This document shows, in pieces, positions 1 to 9,527 of a DNA stretch of 64,000 bases (position 1 is the stretch's first letter; each line of letters begins with the position of its first letter). Made by a program: the position numbers and the translations under genes. A model generated the notes under the pieces. The model had not been told where the DNA came from, searched no databases, and was given only the letters and a program-made list of their open reading frames with translations. This stretch comes from Ilumatobacter fluminis (lineage in GTDB: Bacteria; Actinomycetota; Acidimicrobiia; Acidimicrobiales; Ilumatobacteraceae): the NCBI RefSeq assembly GCF_004364865.1, contig NZ_SOAU01000001.1:3876001-3940000 (forward strand), read 5' to 3'.

Positions 1-44
1 CCTAACGCAAGGCGAGCAGCTTGCAACACGGAACGATCGGGCGG

Positions 45-1049
45 TCAGGGCTGGACGGCGACGATGAGATCGTCGATGAGCCGGATCTCGCCGGCGATGC
101 CCGGGTAGCCGATGCGGTCGAGCACGGTGACGCGGTCGGCCTGGACGGCCGGCAGCGTCTGCCACAGCGGATTCGCCTCGATCTCGGCCACCGACTCGGC
201 CTCACCGTCGACGGCCTCGGTCTGCAACAGGATCATCGTCGGGGCGGAGAGCAGGCCCAGCTGCTCGAGTGACAGGTAGAGACGCCCGTTGCGGTCGGTG
301 TCGACCTCGTCCCCACGGGGAACGAGCTGACACCCCAGCTCGGTGACGGCGCTGGGAGCGGTCCAGATCGGCTCGGCGAAGACCGCGACGTTGGCGCCGG
401 CGTAGATCGCGGCGACGCTCACCTCGCATCCGTCGGGCACCTCGCCCTGCGACGCGGCGTACTCGGCATCGAGTTCGGCGACCAACTCCTCGGCCTGCGC
501 CTGGCGCCCGAAGAACTCGCCGAGCAGGATCGCCTGCTCGCGGGTCGTGCTGCCGTCCGGGAGCACGTGCACCTCCGCTCCGACACCGGCGAGCTGTTCG
601 GCCCCGACCTGGTTCACGATGAACTCCCACGTCACGATGTGGTCGGCGTCGTAGGCGGCAAGTTCCTCGAGGCTGAGGGTCAGGTAGTCGAAGATCTCGA
701 TCCCGGACGTGTCGAACTCGTCCATGCCGATGAACCCGGCTTCGGGAACCGTTGCGCTCGAGGCGGCGACCGGCACACCGAGCGACAGGAGGTCGGCCAG
801 CACACCTTCCTCGGCCACCACGACGACCCGGCCGACATCGGCCATCGGGACGGTCGTTTCCGGCGCAGCGGCAGTGGTCTCCGGCGCAGCGGCAGTCGTT
901 TCCGGCGCAGCGGCAGTCGTTTCCGGAGCGGCGGCGGTGGTCTCGGGCGCGGCATCGCTGCCGTCCCCGGCGTCGTCGCCACCACACGCAGCGACGAGCA
1001 GCGCTGCGACCACGGTGCCGGCGAGGAGTCGGGAGGTTCGGGTGTTCAC
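45..1049 (-). CDS. Iron-siderophore-type ABC substrate-binding lipoprotein
   Basis: This 334-residue protein looks like a FecB/FepB-class periplasmic binding protein that captures a ferric siderophore or related iron complex for an ABC importer. The N-terminus is a lipoprotein signal with lipobox VAAC (Cys22). Residues 34-67 are a low-complexity linker of five APETT-type repeats. The binding domain follows from about residue 70, with the family-style segments VVVAEEGVLADLLSLG and IVTWEFIVNQVGAEQL. It lies 42 bp downstream of the siderophore-interacting protein gene on the same strand, so the two are probably co-transcribed from the IdeR-like promoter region near 1956. The ligand cannot be read from sequence; heme or another metal chelate is possible. 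Confidence 0.8.
   Translation of the reverse strand: MNTRTSRLLAGTVVAALLVAACGGDDAGDGSDAAPETTAAAPETTAAAPETTAAAPETTAAAPETTVPMADVGRVVVVAEEGVLADLLSLGVPVAASSATVPEAGFIGMDEFDTSGIEIFDYLTLSLEELAAYDADHIVTWEFIVNQVGAEQLAGVGAEVHVLPDGSTTREQAILLGEFFGRQAQAEELVAELDAEYAASQGEVPDGCEVSVAAIYAGANVAVFAEPIWTAPSAVTELGCQLVPRGDEVDTDRNGRLYLSLEQLGLLSAPTMILLQTEAVDGEAESVAEIEANPLWQTLPAVQADRVTVLDRIGYPGIAGEIRLIDDLIVAVQP
849..950 (-). repeat. In-frame ~21-bp repeats encoding APETT linker
   Basis: About five in-frame units of roughly 21 bp encode the APETTAA linker between the lipid anchor and the binding domain of the lipoprotein gene. Similar Thr/Pro/Ala linkers recur in the other lipoproteins of this window. Confidence 0.8.
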
Positions 1050-1091
1050 GGTGTCGGTTTCCTTCGGGTCTTTGGTGCTGGGTTCGGTCGG

Positions 1092-1892
1092 TCAGACGCC
1101 GGCGAGGTCGTCGGCGATCCACTGCCGCTTGATCTCGCGCCAGCCCTCGTCGTCCTTGCCCCGCCGCCAGTAGGGCGAGATGGAGCAGCCGGCGCGGTCG
1201 ACATCGCGCTCGGCGACCAGGAAGCGACGCACGGCACGCACCTCGGCGGCCTCGCCGTGGACGAAGATGTCGACGTCGCCGGCCCACTCGAGCGCGGCGA
1301 TCTCGTCGACGAGGCGCTGTTCCGCCGACACATCATTCGATCGATGGCACCAGCGGACGTCGACGTCGGCGGCCGAATCGAGCACCAGTTCGTGTGCGGG
1401 TCCGTCGACCACACCGAGCACGATGACTCGGCGGCCGGCCGGCAGGACGTCGAGCGAGGCCGCGATCGCCGGGAGCGCGCTCTCGTCACCGACCAAGAGG
1501 TGCCAGTCGGCGTCGAGGTTCGGTCGGTACCCGCCGCTCGGCCCGATCATCTGGAGCCGGTCACCGACCTGGGCGTTCTGGGCCCACCGGCCGGCGTACC
1601 CGACGTCGCCGTGGGCGACGAAGTCGATGGTGACGTGGCGACGTTCCGGGTCCCAGGCCCGGATCGTGTAGCGACGACCCTTCGGCTTCAGGGCCGGATC
1701 GAGGTCCTTGACCTCATCGGCCTCGAACGGCACCGAGTACGGCGCACCGTCGGGCACGAACAGCGCGTTCACGTACTGATCGGTGTGCTCGGTCGGCTCG
1801 AAGTCGGCCAACCCTGCGCCGCCGAACACGATGCGCACCATGGTCGGGGTCAGCCGCTCGACCGCCACGACGGTTCCGTACTGTTCACTCAT
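1092..1892 (-). CDS. Siderophore-interacting protein (FAD-dependent ferric reductase family)
   Basis: The 266-residue product matches the SIP/ViuB family, cytosolic flavoproteins that reduce ferric siderophores to release iron. It has an N-terminal FAD-binding barrel with the signature RRYTIR (73-78) and GPSGGY (117-122), and a C-terminal NAD(P)H-binding SIP domain ending in YWRRGKDDEGWREIK, which is characteristic of the family. The ATG at 1892 gives the family's normal length. It is the first gene of a minus-strand pair with the binding lipoprotein and is divergent from the permease operon, sharing a ~130-bp control region that holds an IdeR-like box. Confidence 0.9.
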   Translation of the reverse strand: MSEQYGTVVAVERLTPTMVRIVFGGAGLADFEPTEHTDQYVNALFVPDGAPYSVPFEADEVKDLDPALKPKGRRYTIRAWDPERRHVTIDFVAHGDVGYAGRWAQNAQVGDRLQMIGPSGGYRPNLDADWHLLVGDESALPAIAASLDVLPAGRRVIVLGVVDGPAHELVLDSAADVDVRWCHRSNDVSAEQRLVDEIAALEWAGDVDIFVHGEAAEVRAVRRFLVAERDVDRAGCSISPYWRRGKDDEGWREIKRQWIADDLAGV

Positions 1893-1955
1893 GTCGGCTC
1901 ACTTTCACGATCTCGTCAGGACCAGACTGGCCGCTGACCAGGAACTCCTGATATG

Positions 1956-1974
1956 AATTGTCAGGGCAACCTAA
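1956..1974. promoter_or_regulatory. Putative IdeR/DtxR iron box
   Basis: The 19-bp segment ends in CAACCTAA and matches the known IdeR consensus TTAGGTTAGGCTAACCTAA at roughly 12-13 of 19 positions, with one well-kept half-site. It lies between the divergent SIP gene and the iron/heme permease operon, where an iron-dependent repressor would be expected. It overlaps a TTG at 1958 that could otherwise serve as the permease start, which favours the downstream GTG. The match was judged by eye only. Confidence 0.5.
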
Positions 1975-2026
1975 CAGTCGTGATCTACGACGCCCACCTC
2001 CTCGACCCAGCCGCACCCCGAACCCA

Positions 2027-3085
2027 GTGACCGCCACCCTCGATCCCGCCACCGCGCCGTCGGTCGTGCCGGTCGCGGCGCGACGCGGCATCGCCCGTCG
2101 CACGATCGGCATGGTCCTGCTGATCGCGACCACCGTGATCGCCGTCCCCCTGTCGCTCGCTGTCGGCGCCAAGCCGATCCCGCTCGGTCCGGTCGTCGAG
2201 GCACTCCTGTCGTACGACCCGACCGACACCGATCACCTGGTCGTCAGAGAACTCCGACTCCCGCGAACGATCGTCGGCCTGTTCGTCGGGAGTGCGCTCG
2301 GCGTCGCCGGCGCCTTGATGCAGGCGGTCACGCGCAACCCGCTCGCCGACCCGGGCATCCTCGGCGTCAACGCGGGCGCATCCTTTGCCGTCGTGATCGG
2401 GATCTGGGCCTTCGGCACGACATCGGTCGACGACTTGGTCTGGTTCGCGCTCGTCGGCGCAGCGATCACCTCGGTCGTCGTCTACGCCCTCGGCTCGATC
2501 GGTCGCGCCGGCGCGACCCCGGTCCGTCTCGCCCTCGCCGGCGCCGCGCTGAGTGCCCTGCTGTTCGCACTCACTCGCGCCGTCACGCTCCTCGACACGG
2601 CGACGCTCGACCAGTTCCGGTTCTGGGCCGTCGGCTCGCTGTCGGGGCGCGACGCCGACATCGCATGGAGCGTCGCCCCGTTCATCGTCGTCGGCCTCGT
2701 GATGGCGGTGGGCGTCAGCCGTTCCCTCAATGCGATCGGCCTGGGCGACGACGCGGCCGCCGCGCTCGGCGTCAAGGTGCACCTCACCCGCGGTGTGAGC
2801 GGGATTGCGATCATGCTGCTCTGTGGCGCGGCCGTTGCCGCGGTCGGCCCGATCGGGTTCGTCGGGCTGGTCCTGCCCCACGCCGCCCGCGCCCTCTTCG
2901 GCCCCGACCAGCGTTGGCTGGTCCCGGCCTGTGCCTTCGGCGGCGCAGCGTTCCTCCTGCTGTGCGACACGGCGGGTCGCGTCATCGCCCGACCGAGCGA
3001 GGTCCAGGTCGGCATCATGACCGCAGCCATCGGCGGCCCGGCCTTCGTGATCCTCGTGCGACGAATGCGGATGGTCCGCCTGTGA
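2027..3085 (+). CDS. FecCD-family iron ABC transporter permease 1
   Basis: This is a BtuC/FecCD-type permease of 352 residues with about nine to ten hydrophobic segments. Family landmarks include LRLPRTIVGLFVGSALGVAGALMQ, TRNPLADPGILGVNAGA and, near the C-terminus, GPIGFVGLVLPHAAR (the ATPase-contact region). I start it at GTG 2027; an upstream TTG at 1958 would add 23 Arg/Pro-rich residues and overlap the iron box. It would pair with the next permease as the heterodimeric channel of a siderophore or heme importer (FepD/FepG arrangement). The stop overlaps the next start by four bases (GTGA), implying translational coupling. Confidence 0.88.
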   Translation: MTATLDPATAPSVVPVAARRGIARRTIGMVLLIATTVIAVPLSLAVGAKPIPLGPVVEALLSYDPTDTDHLVVRELRLPRTIVGLFVGSALGVAGALMQAVTRNPLADPGILGVNAGASFAVVIGIWAFGTTSVDDLVWFALVGAAITSVVVYALGSIGRAGATPVRLALAGAALSALLFALTRAVTLLDTATLDQFRFWAVGSLSGRDADIAWSVAPFIVVGLVMAVGVSRSLNAIGLGDDAAAALGVKVHLTRGVSGIAIMLLCGAAVAAVGPIGFVGLVLPHAARALFGPDQRWLVPACAFGGAAFLLLCDTAGRVIARPSEVQVGIMTAAIGGPAFVILVRRMRMVRL

Positions 3086-4128
3086 CCGCCGTCGTCGGCA
3101 CGGCACGGGTCGTGCGAGCGGGCTCGTTCTCGGTGCGCGTCGACGTGCGTTCCGTGACTGTGTGCAGTCTGCTGCTGGTCGGCATCCTCGTCGTCGCGAC
3201 GTGGTCGATCATGGTGGGCGACTTCCCGCTCTCGGTCCGGCAGGTGCTGTCGGCAGTGTTCGGCGACGGCGGCGACGACGCCGAGTTCATCGTGCAGACA
3301 CTGCGGCTGCCGCGTGCCCTCACGGCGATCCTGGTCGGCGCAGCGCTCGGCATGTCGGGGGCGGTCTTCCAGTCGATCGCGCGCAACCCGCTCGGCTCGC
3401 CCGACATCGTCGGGTTCCAGCAAGGCGCAGCGTTCGGCGCCGTACTCGTGATCGTCTACTGGGGTGGCTCGAGCCTGGCAGTCGCGGGCGGCGCCGTTGC
3501 CGGCGGTGTCGTCACCGCCTTGCTCGTCTATGTCCTGGCATGGAAACGCGGCCTGTCGTCGTCGCGCCTCGTTCTGGTCGGTATCGGCATCGGCTTCACG
3601 GCAGCGGCCGGCGTCGACTACCTCATCACCCGGGCCGACATCTACGACGTCCAACGCGCCGCCGTCTGGCTGACCGGGTCGCTGAACGGACGCAGCTGGG
3701 ACCACGTCCGCACCGTCGGCCTGGCACTCCTCGTCTTGGCGCCGCTCGTCATCATCGGTCAACGTTCGCTCGACCGACTCGATCTCGGCGACGACACCGC
3801 AGCTGCACTCGGCGTCCGGGTCAACCGGGCGAAGCTCGGACTGATCGTCCTGGCGGTGGGGCTGTCCGCGCTCGCCGTCGCCGCTGCCGGTCCGATCGCC
3901 TTCATCGCCTTCGTCGCCGGCCCGATCGCTCGCCGCATGGTCAACTCACCGAACGCCTGCGTCGTACCGGCGGCATTCGTCGGGGCGTTCGTGCTCACTG
4001 CAGCCGACCTCGTCGCCCGGCGCGTGTTGGCGCCCACCGAACTCCCGGTCGGCGTGATGACCGCCATCATCGGCGCGCCGTACTTGCTCTGGCTCCTCAC
4101 CCGACGCGCCAGGACGGGTGCGCTGTGA
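3082..4128 (+). CDS. FecCD-family iron ABC transporter permease 2
   Basis: The second BtuC/FecCD permease has 348 residues and starts at GTG 3082, overlapping the previous stop. It carries the same landmarks in order: LRLPRALTAILVGAALGMSGAVFQ, ARNPLGSPDIVGFQQGAAFG, and the cytoplasmic coupling region GPIAFIAFVAGPIARR. Two non-identical permeases followed by one ATPase is the usual layout for catecholate or hydroxamate siderophore importers. The adjacent HmuT- and HugZ-like genes instead point to heme, so the cargo is unresolved. Its stop overlaps the following lipoprotein start (GTGA at 4125). Confidence 0.88.
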   Translation: MTAVVGTARVVRAGSFSVRVDVRSVTVCSLLLVGILVVATWSIMVGDFPLSVRQVLSAVFGDGGDDAEFIVQTLRLPRALTAILVGAALGMSGAVFQSIARNPLGSPDIVGFQQGAAFGAVLVIVYWGGSSLAVAGGAVAGGVVTALLVYVLAWKRGLSSSRLVLVGIGIGFTAAAGVDYLITRADIYDVQRAAVWLTGSLNGRSWDHVRTVGLALLVLAPLVIIGQRSLDRLDLGDDTAAALGVRVNRAKLGLIVLAVGLSALAVAAAGPIAFIAFVAGPIARRMVNSPNACVVPAAFVGAFVLTAADLVARRVLAPTELPVGVMTAIIGAPYLLWLLTRRARTGAL

Positions 4129-5183
4129 CGCGCCGACCACTCGCCCCACTGGCGCTTGCACTCGCTGCGGTGATCGCCGCATGCGGGGGCGTCGACGCCA
4201 CATCCACCTCCACATCGACATCCACATCGACGACGCCGACGACGCCGGTGACGACCGCTCCGCCATCGACGAGCACGACGACGACCGTCGTCGAGACGAC
4301 GGTGCCCGCGACCAGCCCTTCCGCCGGACGAACCGTCGTCGACGCTCGGGGCGAGTCCGTCACGATCCTCTCGACCGAGCGGATCATCCCGCTCGACGGC
4401 GACGTGGCCGAGATCGTGTTCGCGCTCGGACTCGGCGATCAGGTCGTGGCGACCGACCTGTCGGCGACGTATCCGCCGGAAGCCGATGCACTGCCACAGA
4501 TCGGCTACCAACGCTCGCTCACCGCAGAGCCGATCGCCGCGTTCGAGCCGACGCTGCTGCTCGGCACCGACATCGCCAGCCCGCCGGAGGTGCTCGACGA
4601 CCTCGAGCGGTTGGCCATCCCGCTCGTGATCGTGCCGTCGAACGCCTCCTCGACCGGCGCGGCCGAGAAGATCATGGCCGTCGCCGACGCACTGGGCGCG
4701 GCCGACGACGGTGCCGTCCTTGCGGCACAGGTCCAGGCGGAGATCGACGCCGCTGCGGCGTCGGCGCCGCGCCGCGATCCGGCGCCGAAGGTCGCGTCGC
4801 TGTACATCCGTGGTTCGAACGCACGTCTCGTCTTCGGCGAGGCGTACAACACGCACTGGCTGGTCGAGGCCGCCGGAGGCGTGGACGTCGCCGACGAACT
4901 GGGTGTCACGGAGTCGGCAGAGATCTCGGACGAGGCCATGATCGCCGCCGCACCCGACGTCCTTCTCGTGACCGAGAGCGGCCTCGAGTCGGTCGGCGGG
5001 GTCGACGGACTGTTCGAACAGATCCCGGCGCTCGCCCAGACGCCCGCCGGTGAGCGACGAGCGGTGATCGCCTACGACGCACAGCTCCTGCTCGGCAACG
5101 GACCGCGCACGGGCCAACTCCTCGCCGACCTCATCGCCGACCTGACGACTCACACCGCACCCGACGGAGACACCCAGCCATGA
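4125..5183 (+). CDS. hmuT: HmuT-like heme/iron-binding lipoprotein
   Basis: The 352-residue product begins at GTG 4125, inside the permease stop. A short signal ends in lipobox IAAC (Cys20), followed by a Ser/Thr-rich linker from about residue 24 to 60. The ligand-binding domain resembles HmuT/ShuT heme-binding proteins, with the early segment [21 protein letters not shown] and the [16 protein letters not shown] region typical of them. It should deliver heme (or ferric chelate) to the two permeases upstream. The next gene, a HugZ-like heme-degrading protein, overlaps it by four bases (ATGA), and this strengthens the heme assignment. Confidence 0.82.
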   Translation: MTRRPLAPLALALAAVIAACGGVDATSTSTSTSTSTTPTTPVTTAPPSTSTTTTVVETTVPATSPSAGRTVVDARGESVTILSTERIIPLDGDVAEIVFALGLGDQVVATDLSATYPPEADALPQIGYQRSLTAEPIAAFEPTLLLGTDIASPPEVLDDLERLAIPLVIVPSNASSTGAAEKIMAVADALGAADDGAVLAAQVQAEIDAAAASAPRRDPAPKVASLYIRGSNARLVFGEAYNTHWLVEAAGGVDVADELGVTESAEISDEAMIAAAPDVLLVTESGLESVGGVDGLFEQIPALAQTPAGERRAVIAYDAQLLLGNGPRTGQLLADLIADLTTHTAPDGDTQP

Positions 5184-5977
5184 CCGACACCAACCGCCAA
5201 CACCTCACCTCGCTCCGCATCGTCGGCGACGTCGAGACGCTTCCCACTCACGCCGAACTCATCCGCACCCTGATCGGGCACGGCGGATTCGGCACCCTGA
5301 CCACGACGACACCCGACGGTCACCCGTACGGCAGCCTCGTCGCGTATTCGGTCCTCGACGACGGGTCGCCGTTGGCGTGCATCTCCGACCTGGCCGAACA
5401 CACCCGGTTCGCGACCGCTCATCCGGCGGCCGGCCTGTTCGTGTCGGGCAGCACCCCGAACGGTGGCGACCCGATGGATGCGCCGCGAGTGAGCCTGGTG
5501 GGCGAGCTGCAGCGCTGCGAACCGTCGGCCGCCGACGTCAGACGCCACCTCGAGCACCACCCGGGTGCGGCCGACTACGCCGACTGGCCCGACTTCGGCT
5601 GGTGGAAGCTGACGATCGCGTCGGGCCGGTTCGTCGGCGGGTTCGGCATCATGAGCTGGGTCGGCGCCGACGAGATCGCCGCCGCCGTCGCCGACCCGGT
5701 GGTCGCCGGGAGTGCGGGAGCCGTCGAGCACATGAACGTCGATCACCTCGATGCGTCGCTGTCGATCGTGCGGACCCTGGGCGGCCTGCCCGAGGCGACG
5801 ACGGCCCGGGTGCGCGACATCGATCGGACGGGCGTGACGTTCGCCGCCGACGCGCCGAGCGGCTGGCACTTCGTCCGCGTCGCGTTCGCCGAGGGCCCCC
5901 TGACCGACCCGACCGCAGTCCGGTCGGCAGTCGTCGCACTGACTCACCGTGCCCGCGCCGAGGAGGACGCCTCGTGA
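5180..5977 (+). CDS. hugZ: HugZ-family heme oxygenase-like protein (PPOX + DUF2470)
   Basis: This 265-residue cytosolic protein combines an N-terminal split-barrel PPOX domain (about 20-160, with [20 protein letters not shown]) and a C-terminal DUF2470 domain (about 180-260, with [12 protein letters not shown]). That is the architecture of HugZ/HutZ heme-utilisation proteins, which bind and help degrade imported heme to release iron. The ATG at 5180 overlaps the HmuT-like stop, and the stop at 5977 overlaps the ATPase start. Function follows from family and context; heme-ligating residues cannot be confirmed from sequence alone. Confidence 0.82.
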   Translation: MTDTNRQHLTSLRIVGDVETLPTHAELIRTLIGHGGFGTLTTTTPDGHPYGSLVAYSVLDDGSPLACISDLAEHTRFATAHPAAGLFVSGSTPNGGDPMDAPRVSLVGELQRCEPSAADVRRHLEHHPGAADYADWPDFGWWKLTIASGRFVGGFGIMSWVGADEIAAAVADPVVAGSAGAVEHMNVDHLDASLSIVRTLGGLPEATTARVRDIDRTGVTFAADAPSGWHFVRVAFAEGPLTDPTAVRSAVVALTHRARAEEDAS

Positions 5978-6795
5978 CCCGGCTCGCAGCGACCGACCTG
6001 ACCCTCGCGTACGACGAACGGGAGATCACCTCGGGGCTCGACATCGAGATCCCCAACGGCGAGGTCACCGTCATCATCGGCCCGAACGCGTGCGGCAAGT
6101 CGACGCTGCTGAGGGCGCTGTCTCGTCTGCTGAAGCCGAAGTCGGGCACGGTCCTCCTCGACGGCGGCGACATCCACCGCCTGCCGACCAAGGAGGTCGC
6201 TCGACGGCTCGGGCTGCTCCCCCAGAGCCCGATCGCGCCCGAGGGCATCCTCGTCGGCGACCTCGTGGCACGGGGTCGCACGCCCCACCAGACCCTGTTC
6301 CAGCAATGGTCGAAGGCCGACGAGGCCGCCGTGCTCGCCGCGTTGGCGTCGACCGGCACCGAGGATCTCGTCGACCGTGCGGTCGACGAGTTGTCGGGCG
6401 GCCAGCGCCAACGAGTCTGGATCGCGATGGCACTCGCGCAGGAGACCGACCTCTTGTTGCTCGACGAGCCGACGACCTTCCTCGACATCTCCCATCAGAT
6501 CGAGGTCCTCGAGCTCGTGACCCAGCTGAACCGCGAGGCCGGCCGGACGATCGTGCTCGTCCTCCACGACCTGAACCTCGCGTGTCGCTATTCGCATCAT
6601 CTGGTCGCCATGCGCGACGGCCGGATCATGGCGTCGGGCGCGCCGAACGAGGTCATCACCGCCGAGCAGGTCCACGAGGTTTTCGGCCTCGACTGCGTCG
6701 TGATCGACGACCCGATCGCCGGCACCCCGCTCGTGGTGCCGAAGGGATCTACTGCGAGTGCTCGGTCGGGACCAGCCGTGGCAGCCCTCGCCTGA
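5974..6795 (+). CDS. FepC/FhuC-type ABC transporter ATP-binding protein
   Basis: The 273-residue ATPase energises the two FecCD permeases upstream. Visible motifs are Walker [10 protein letters not shown] (36-44), Q-loop LLPQSP, signature LSGGQRQR, Walker [13 protein letters not shown] and the H-loop VLHDLN. It starts at GTG 5974, overlapping the HugZ-like stop, and is the last gene of the five-gene iron/heme import operon. The order permease-permease-lipoprotein-HugZ-ATPase suggests a single transcript controlled by the IdeR-like box upstream of 2027. Confidence 0.9.
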   Translation: MTRLAATDLTLAYDEREITSGLDIEIPNGEVTVIIGPNACGKSTLLRALSRLLKPKSGTVLLDGGDIHRLPTKEVARRLGLLPQSPIAPEGILVGDLVARGRTPHQTLFQQWSKADEAAVLAALASTGTEDLVDRAVDELSGGQRQRVWIAMALAQETDLLLLDEPTTFLDISHQIEVLELVTQLNREAGRTIVLVLHDLNLACRYSHHLVAMRDGRIMASGAPNEVITAEQVHEVFGLDCVVIDDPIAGTPLVVPKGSTASARSGPAVAALA

Positions 6796-6828
6796 GCCTC
6801 GGCCGACCGCGGACCGCAAAGAACGAGA

Positions 6829-6851
6829 TAAAATAGGGATGATTCTCATTA
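6829..6851 (+). promoter_or_regulatory. Putative Zur-controlled promoter of the COG0523 gene
   Basis: A -10-like TAAAAT (6829-6834) is followed at once by the near-palindrome ATGATTCTCAT (6839-6849), 19 bases before the GTPase start. The core ATTCTCA recurs upstream of the Fur-family gene and, inverted, upstream of znuA. Its AT-rich composition stands out in this GC-rich sequence. Zinc repression through Zur is inferred. Confidence 0.5.
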
Positions 6852-6868
6852 CTGGGTAGAGTGACGGG

Positions 6869-8068
6869 ATGCTCCCCGTCACCGTGCTCTCCGGCTTCCT
6901 CGGCGCCGGCAAGACGACCTTGCTCAACCACGTGCTCGCCAACCGTGACGGCCGCCGCGTCGCCGTGATCGTCAACGACATGAGTGAGATCAACATCGAC
7001 GCCGCCCTCATCGCCGACGGCGGCGCACATCTCGACCGCACCGAGGAGCGGCTCGTCGAGATGACGAACGGGTGCATCTGCTGCACCCTGCGCGACGACC
7101 TCCTGATCGAGGTCGCCCGCCTCGCCCGCGAGGACCGCTTCGACTACCTCCTCATCGAGTCGACCGGGATCTCCGAGCCGATGCCGGTGGCCGCCACGTT
7201 CCTCTTCGAAGACATCGAGGGCACGACGCTGTCCGATCTCGCCACCCTCGACACGATGGTGACCGTCGTCGACTCCAGCCGGTTCGTCCAGCACTTCGCC
7301 GAGCTCGAAGAGCTGATCGAACTCGGCGTCGGCCGCGACGACGAAGACGACCGCGTCATCTCCGACCTACTCGTCGATCAGGTCGAGTTCGCCGACGTGA
7401 TCGTGGTCTCGAAGCCCGACCTGGTCGACCCAGATCAGCTCGGCGAGGTCGTCAGCCTGGTCCGGGCGCTCAATCCGCGTGCCCGCATCGAGATCGCCGA
7501 ACGCGGCGATGTCCCACTCGACGCGATCTTCGACACCGGCTTGTTCGACGAGGAGGAGGCGGCGCTCGCTCCCGGTTGGGTCCGCGCCCTCAACGGCGAG
7601 GATCCGCCCGAGACCGAGGAGTACGGCATCTCGTCGTTCGTGTACCGCAACGCCCGGCCGTTCCACCCGATGCGGCTCGCCGAGACCCTCGAGTCCGAGT
7701 GGCCGGGCGTGCTCCGCAGCAAGGGGTTCGTCTGGCTGGCGACGCGACCCGACGTCCAGGCGATGTGGAGTCAGGCCGGCCTGTCGGTCATGCTCGAACC
7801 GCTCGCTCCGTGGTACGCAGCACTCCCCGAGTCCGAGTGGGAGTTCGAGAGCGACACCGACCGCGCCGAGCTCGAGAGCCGCTGGGACCCGATGCTCGGC
7901 GACCGCCTCAACGAGATCGTGCTGATCGGCGTCGACATGGACGAGGTGGCGTTGCGGGCCCAGCTCGACCGCGCGCTCCTGACCGACGACGAGTTCGCCC
8001 TCGGCTTCGCCGGCTGGCAACAGTTCGACGATCCGCTCCCCGAGTGGGAGGAATCGTGCGAGCTGTGA
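6869..8068 (+). CDS. COG0523 (CobW-like) GTPase, zinc metallochaperone type
   Basis: The 399-residue protein is a G3E-family P-loop GTPase. It shows the P-loop GFLGAGKTT (about 9-17), the metal-binding CICC motif (Cys69, Cys71, Cys72) diagnostic of COG0523, the switch-like IESTGISEP and the guanine-specificity motif SKPD. A CobW C-terminal domain occupies about 285-395. Members with zinc-starvation genes as neighbours act as zinc allocation chaperones. The ATG at 6869 lies directly behind a Zur-like site, and the stop overlaps the DUF1826 start (GTGA). The metal target is inference from context. Confidence 0.88.
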   Translation: MLPVTVLSGFLGAGKTTLLNHVLANRDGRRVAVIVNDMSEINIDAALIADGGAHLDRTEERLVEMTNGCICCTLRDDLLIEVARLAREDRFDYLLIESTGISEPMPVAATFLFEDIEGTTLSDLATLDTMVTVVDSSRFVQHFAELEELIELGVGRDDEDDRVISDLLVDQVEFADVIVVSKPDLVDPDQLGEVVSLVRALNPRARIEIAERGDVPLDAIFDTGLFDEEEAALAPGWVRALNGEDPPETEEYGISSFVYRNARPFHPMRLAETLESEWPGVLRSKGFVWLATRPDVQAMWSQAGLSVMLEPLAPWYAALPESEWEFESDTDRAELESRWDPMLGDRLNEIVLIGVDMDEVALRAQLDRALLTDDEFALGFAGWQQFDDPLPEWEESCEL

Positions 8069-8748
8069 GCACGATCGATCTGCACACCGACGTCGCGGTC
8101 GAGCGCACCACCGACGGTCCGGCCCTCGAGCCGACGACACCCGACGGGCCGGTGATGTGGCGGTGGGAGCGCGACCTCCCCGGCCCCGTCGCCCAGCTCG
8201 CTCAGGAGCTGGCGAGCGGTGACTGGTTCGAACTGCGAGTCACGTCCGCCGTCGACCAGATCGCGGAGGCGGTCACCCGAGGGCTCATCGAGATCGGCGT
8301 CGCGGACGGCCCGGCCCGCCGAGCCCTCGTCGATGACGTCGCCTTACTCGGCCGGACGGTCGCCGAAGCCGCTGCCCGGAGCCACGTCCTCGTCCGCGTC
8401 GAGGTCAACGCTGCGGAGATGTGCCCCGTGTTCCATCAGGACGCGAACGTGATGCGCTTGCTGTGCACCTACGCCGGACCGGGTACCGAGTGGCTTCCCG
8501 AGCCGTCGGTCGACCGGTCCGAACTCGGTCTGCAGGGCCGCACCCCCGCCGATGCGAATGCGGCGATCGCCAGCGGGCCGTCTCGCCACAGCCTGCCCGG
8601 CGAGGTGCTGATCCTCACGGGGAGCAAGTTCGACGAACGCGGCGTCGGCGCGATCCACAAGTCACCGTCGGCCGAACTGGGCTCTCGACTGTTCGTTGCG
8701 ATCGACCCCCTCGACGACGACCCCGGCTGTCGGGACGGCTGTTGCTGA
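8065..8748 (+). CDS. DUF1826 family protein
   Basis: This 227-residue protein belongs by appearance to DUF1826, a family of unknown biochemical function repeatedly found beside COG0523 GTPases in zinc-starvation loci. Recognisable parts are [32 protein letters not shown] and GAIHKSPS, and it ends with a Cys-rich tail (CRDGCC) that could bind metal. It starts at GTG 8065 inside the GTPase stop, so the two proteins are probably made together. No catalytic motif is evident to me. Confidence 0.8.
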   Translation: MSTIDLHTDVAVERTTDGPALEPTTPDGPVMWRWERDLPGPVAQLAQELASGDWFELRVTSAVDQIAEAVTRGLIEIGVADGPARRALVDDVALLGRTVAEAAARSHVLVRVEVNAAEMCPVFHQDANVMRLLCTYAGPGTEWLPEPSVDRSELGLQGRTPADANAAIASGPSRHSLPGEVLILTGSKFDERGVGAIHKSPSAELGSRLFVAIDPLDDDPGCRDGCC

Positions 8749-9527
8749 CGACCGCCACCGTGCTGTCCAGCGACGCCCGCCGACGGCTCGGCGACACCCT
8801 CGATCGGGCCGACCCGACCGACGAGCTGTTCGAGATGGTCGACGACGGGTTCTTCGGATACTGGATCCCGGAGATCGTCGAGATGCGGATGGAGCACGAC
8901 CCGATCCACCGGCACAAGGACGTCTTGGCGCACACCGTCGCCGTCACGGCGTCGACCCCGACGCAGCCGCGCCTGCGGCTCGCCGCCCTGCTGCACGACG
9001 TGGGCAAGCCGGCAACCCGTCGGTTCGGGCCGGACGGTGTCACGTTTCGCCACCACGAGGCCGTCGGAGCACGCATCACCCGACGACGCCTCGGCGACAT
9101 GGGGTTCGACGCCGGCTTCGTCACCGACGTCGCCCGCCTCGTCGAGCTGAGCGGCCGCTTCAAGGGATACGACCGAGGCTGGACCGACAGCGCGGTGCGC
9201 CGATACGTCGTCGATGCCGGCCCGCTGCTGGGCGACCTCAACCTGCTCGTCCGCCACGACTGCACGACGCGCCATGCGCGCAAAGCCGCCGCACTCCAGG
9301 CCTCGGTGGACGACCTGGAGTCGCGGATCCGCCGGCTGGCGGCCGACGACGCAGAAGCGCGCCGACGGCCACCCCTGAGCGGTCACGAGATCATGCAGCT
9401 CCTCGACATCGCGCCCGGCCCCGAGGTCGGCGAGGCCGTCTCGATGCTGCTGGCGGCCGACCGGTCGATCGATCGCGACGAGGCGACTCGCCTCGTCCGC
9501 GAGTGGTGGGCCGAGCGGGCCTGCTGA
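8742..9527 (+). CDS. HD-domain protein resembling the C-terminal half of tRNA nucleotidyltransferase
   Basis: The 261-residue product carries an HD phosphohydrolase domain: HRHKDVLAHT, the HD doublet in LLHDVGKP, and RHHEAVGA. It resembles the HD half of bacterial CCA-adding enzymes, but the nucleotidyltransferase head is absent. I start it at TTG 8742, overlapping the DUF1826 stop, with GGGACGG just upstream; GTG 8760 is an alternative that removes six residues. Its place as third gene of the COG0523-DUF1826 transcript suggests expression during zinc limitation. Substrate unknown; HD enzymes need divalent metals, often other than zinc. Confidence 0.72.
   Translation: MLTTATVLSSDARRRLGDTLDRADPTDELFEMVDDGFFGYWIPEIVEMRMEHDPIHRHKDVLAHTVAVTASTPTQPRLRLAALLHDVGKPATRRFGPDGVTFRHHEAVGARITRRRLGDMGFDAGFVTDVARLVELSGRFKGYDRGWTDSAVRRYVVDAGPLLGDLNLLVRHDCTTRHARKAAALQASVDDLESRIRRLAADDAEARRRPPLSGHEIMQLLDIAPGPEVGEAVSMLLAADRSIDRDEATRLVREWWAERAC

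Noticed and set aside
3759-5153. Long minus-strand open frame opposite the heme lipoprotein
   Set aside because: It is Arg/Gly/Asp-rich, has no domain, and lies opposite a well-supported lipoprotein gene. Long antisense frames are common in GC-rich DNA.
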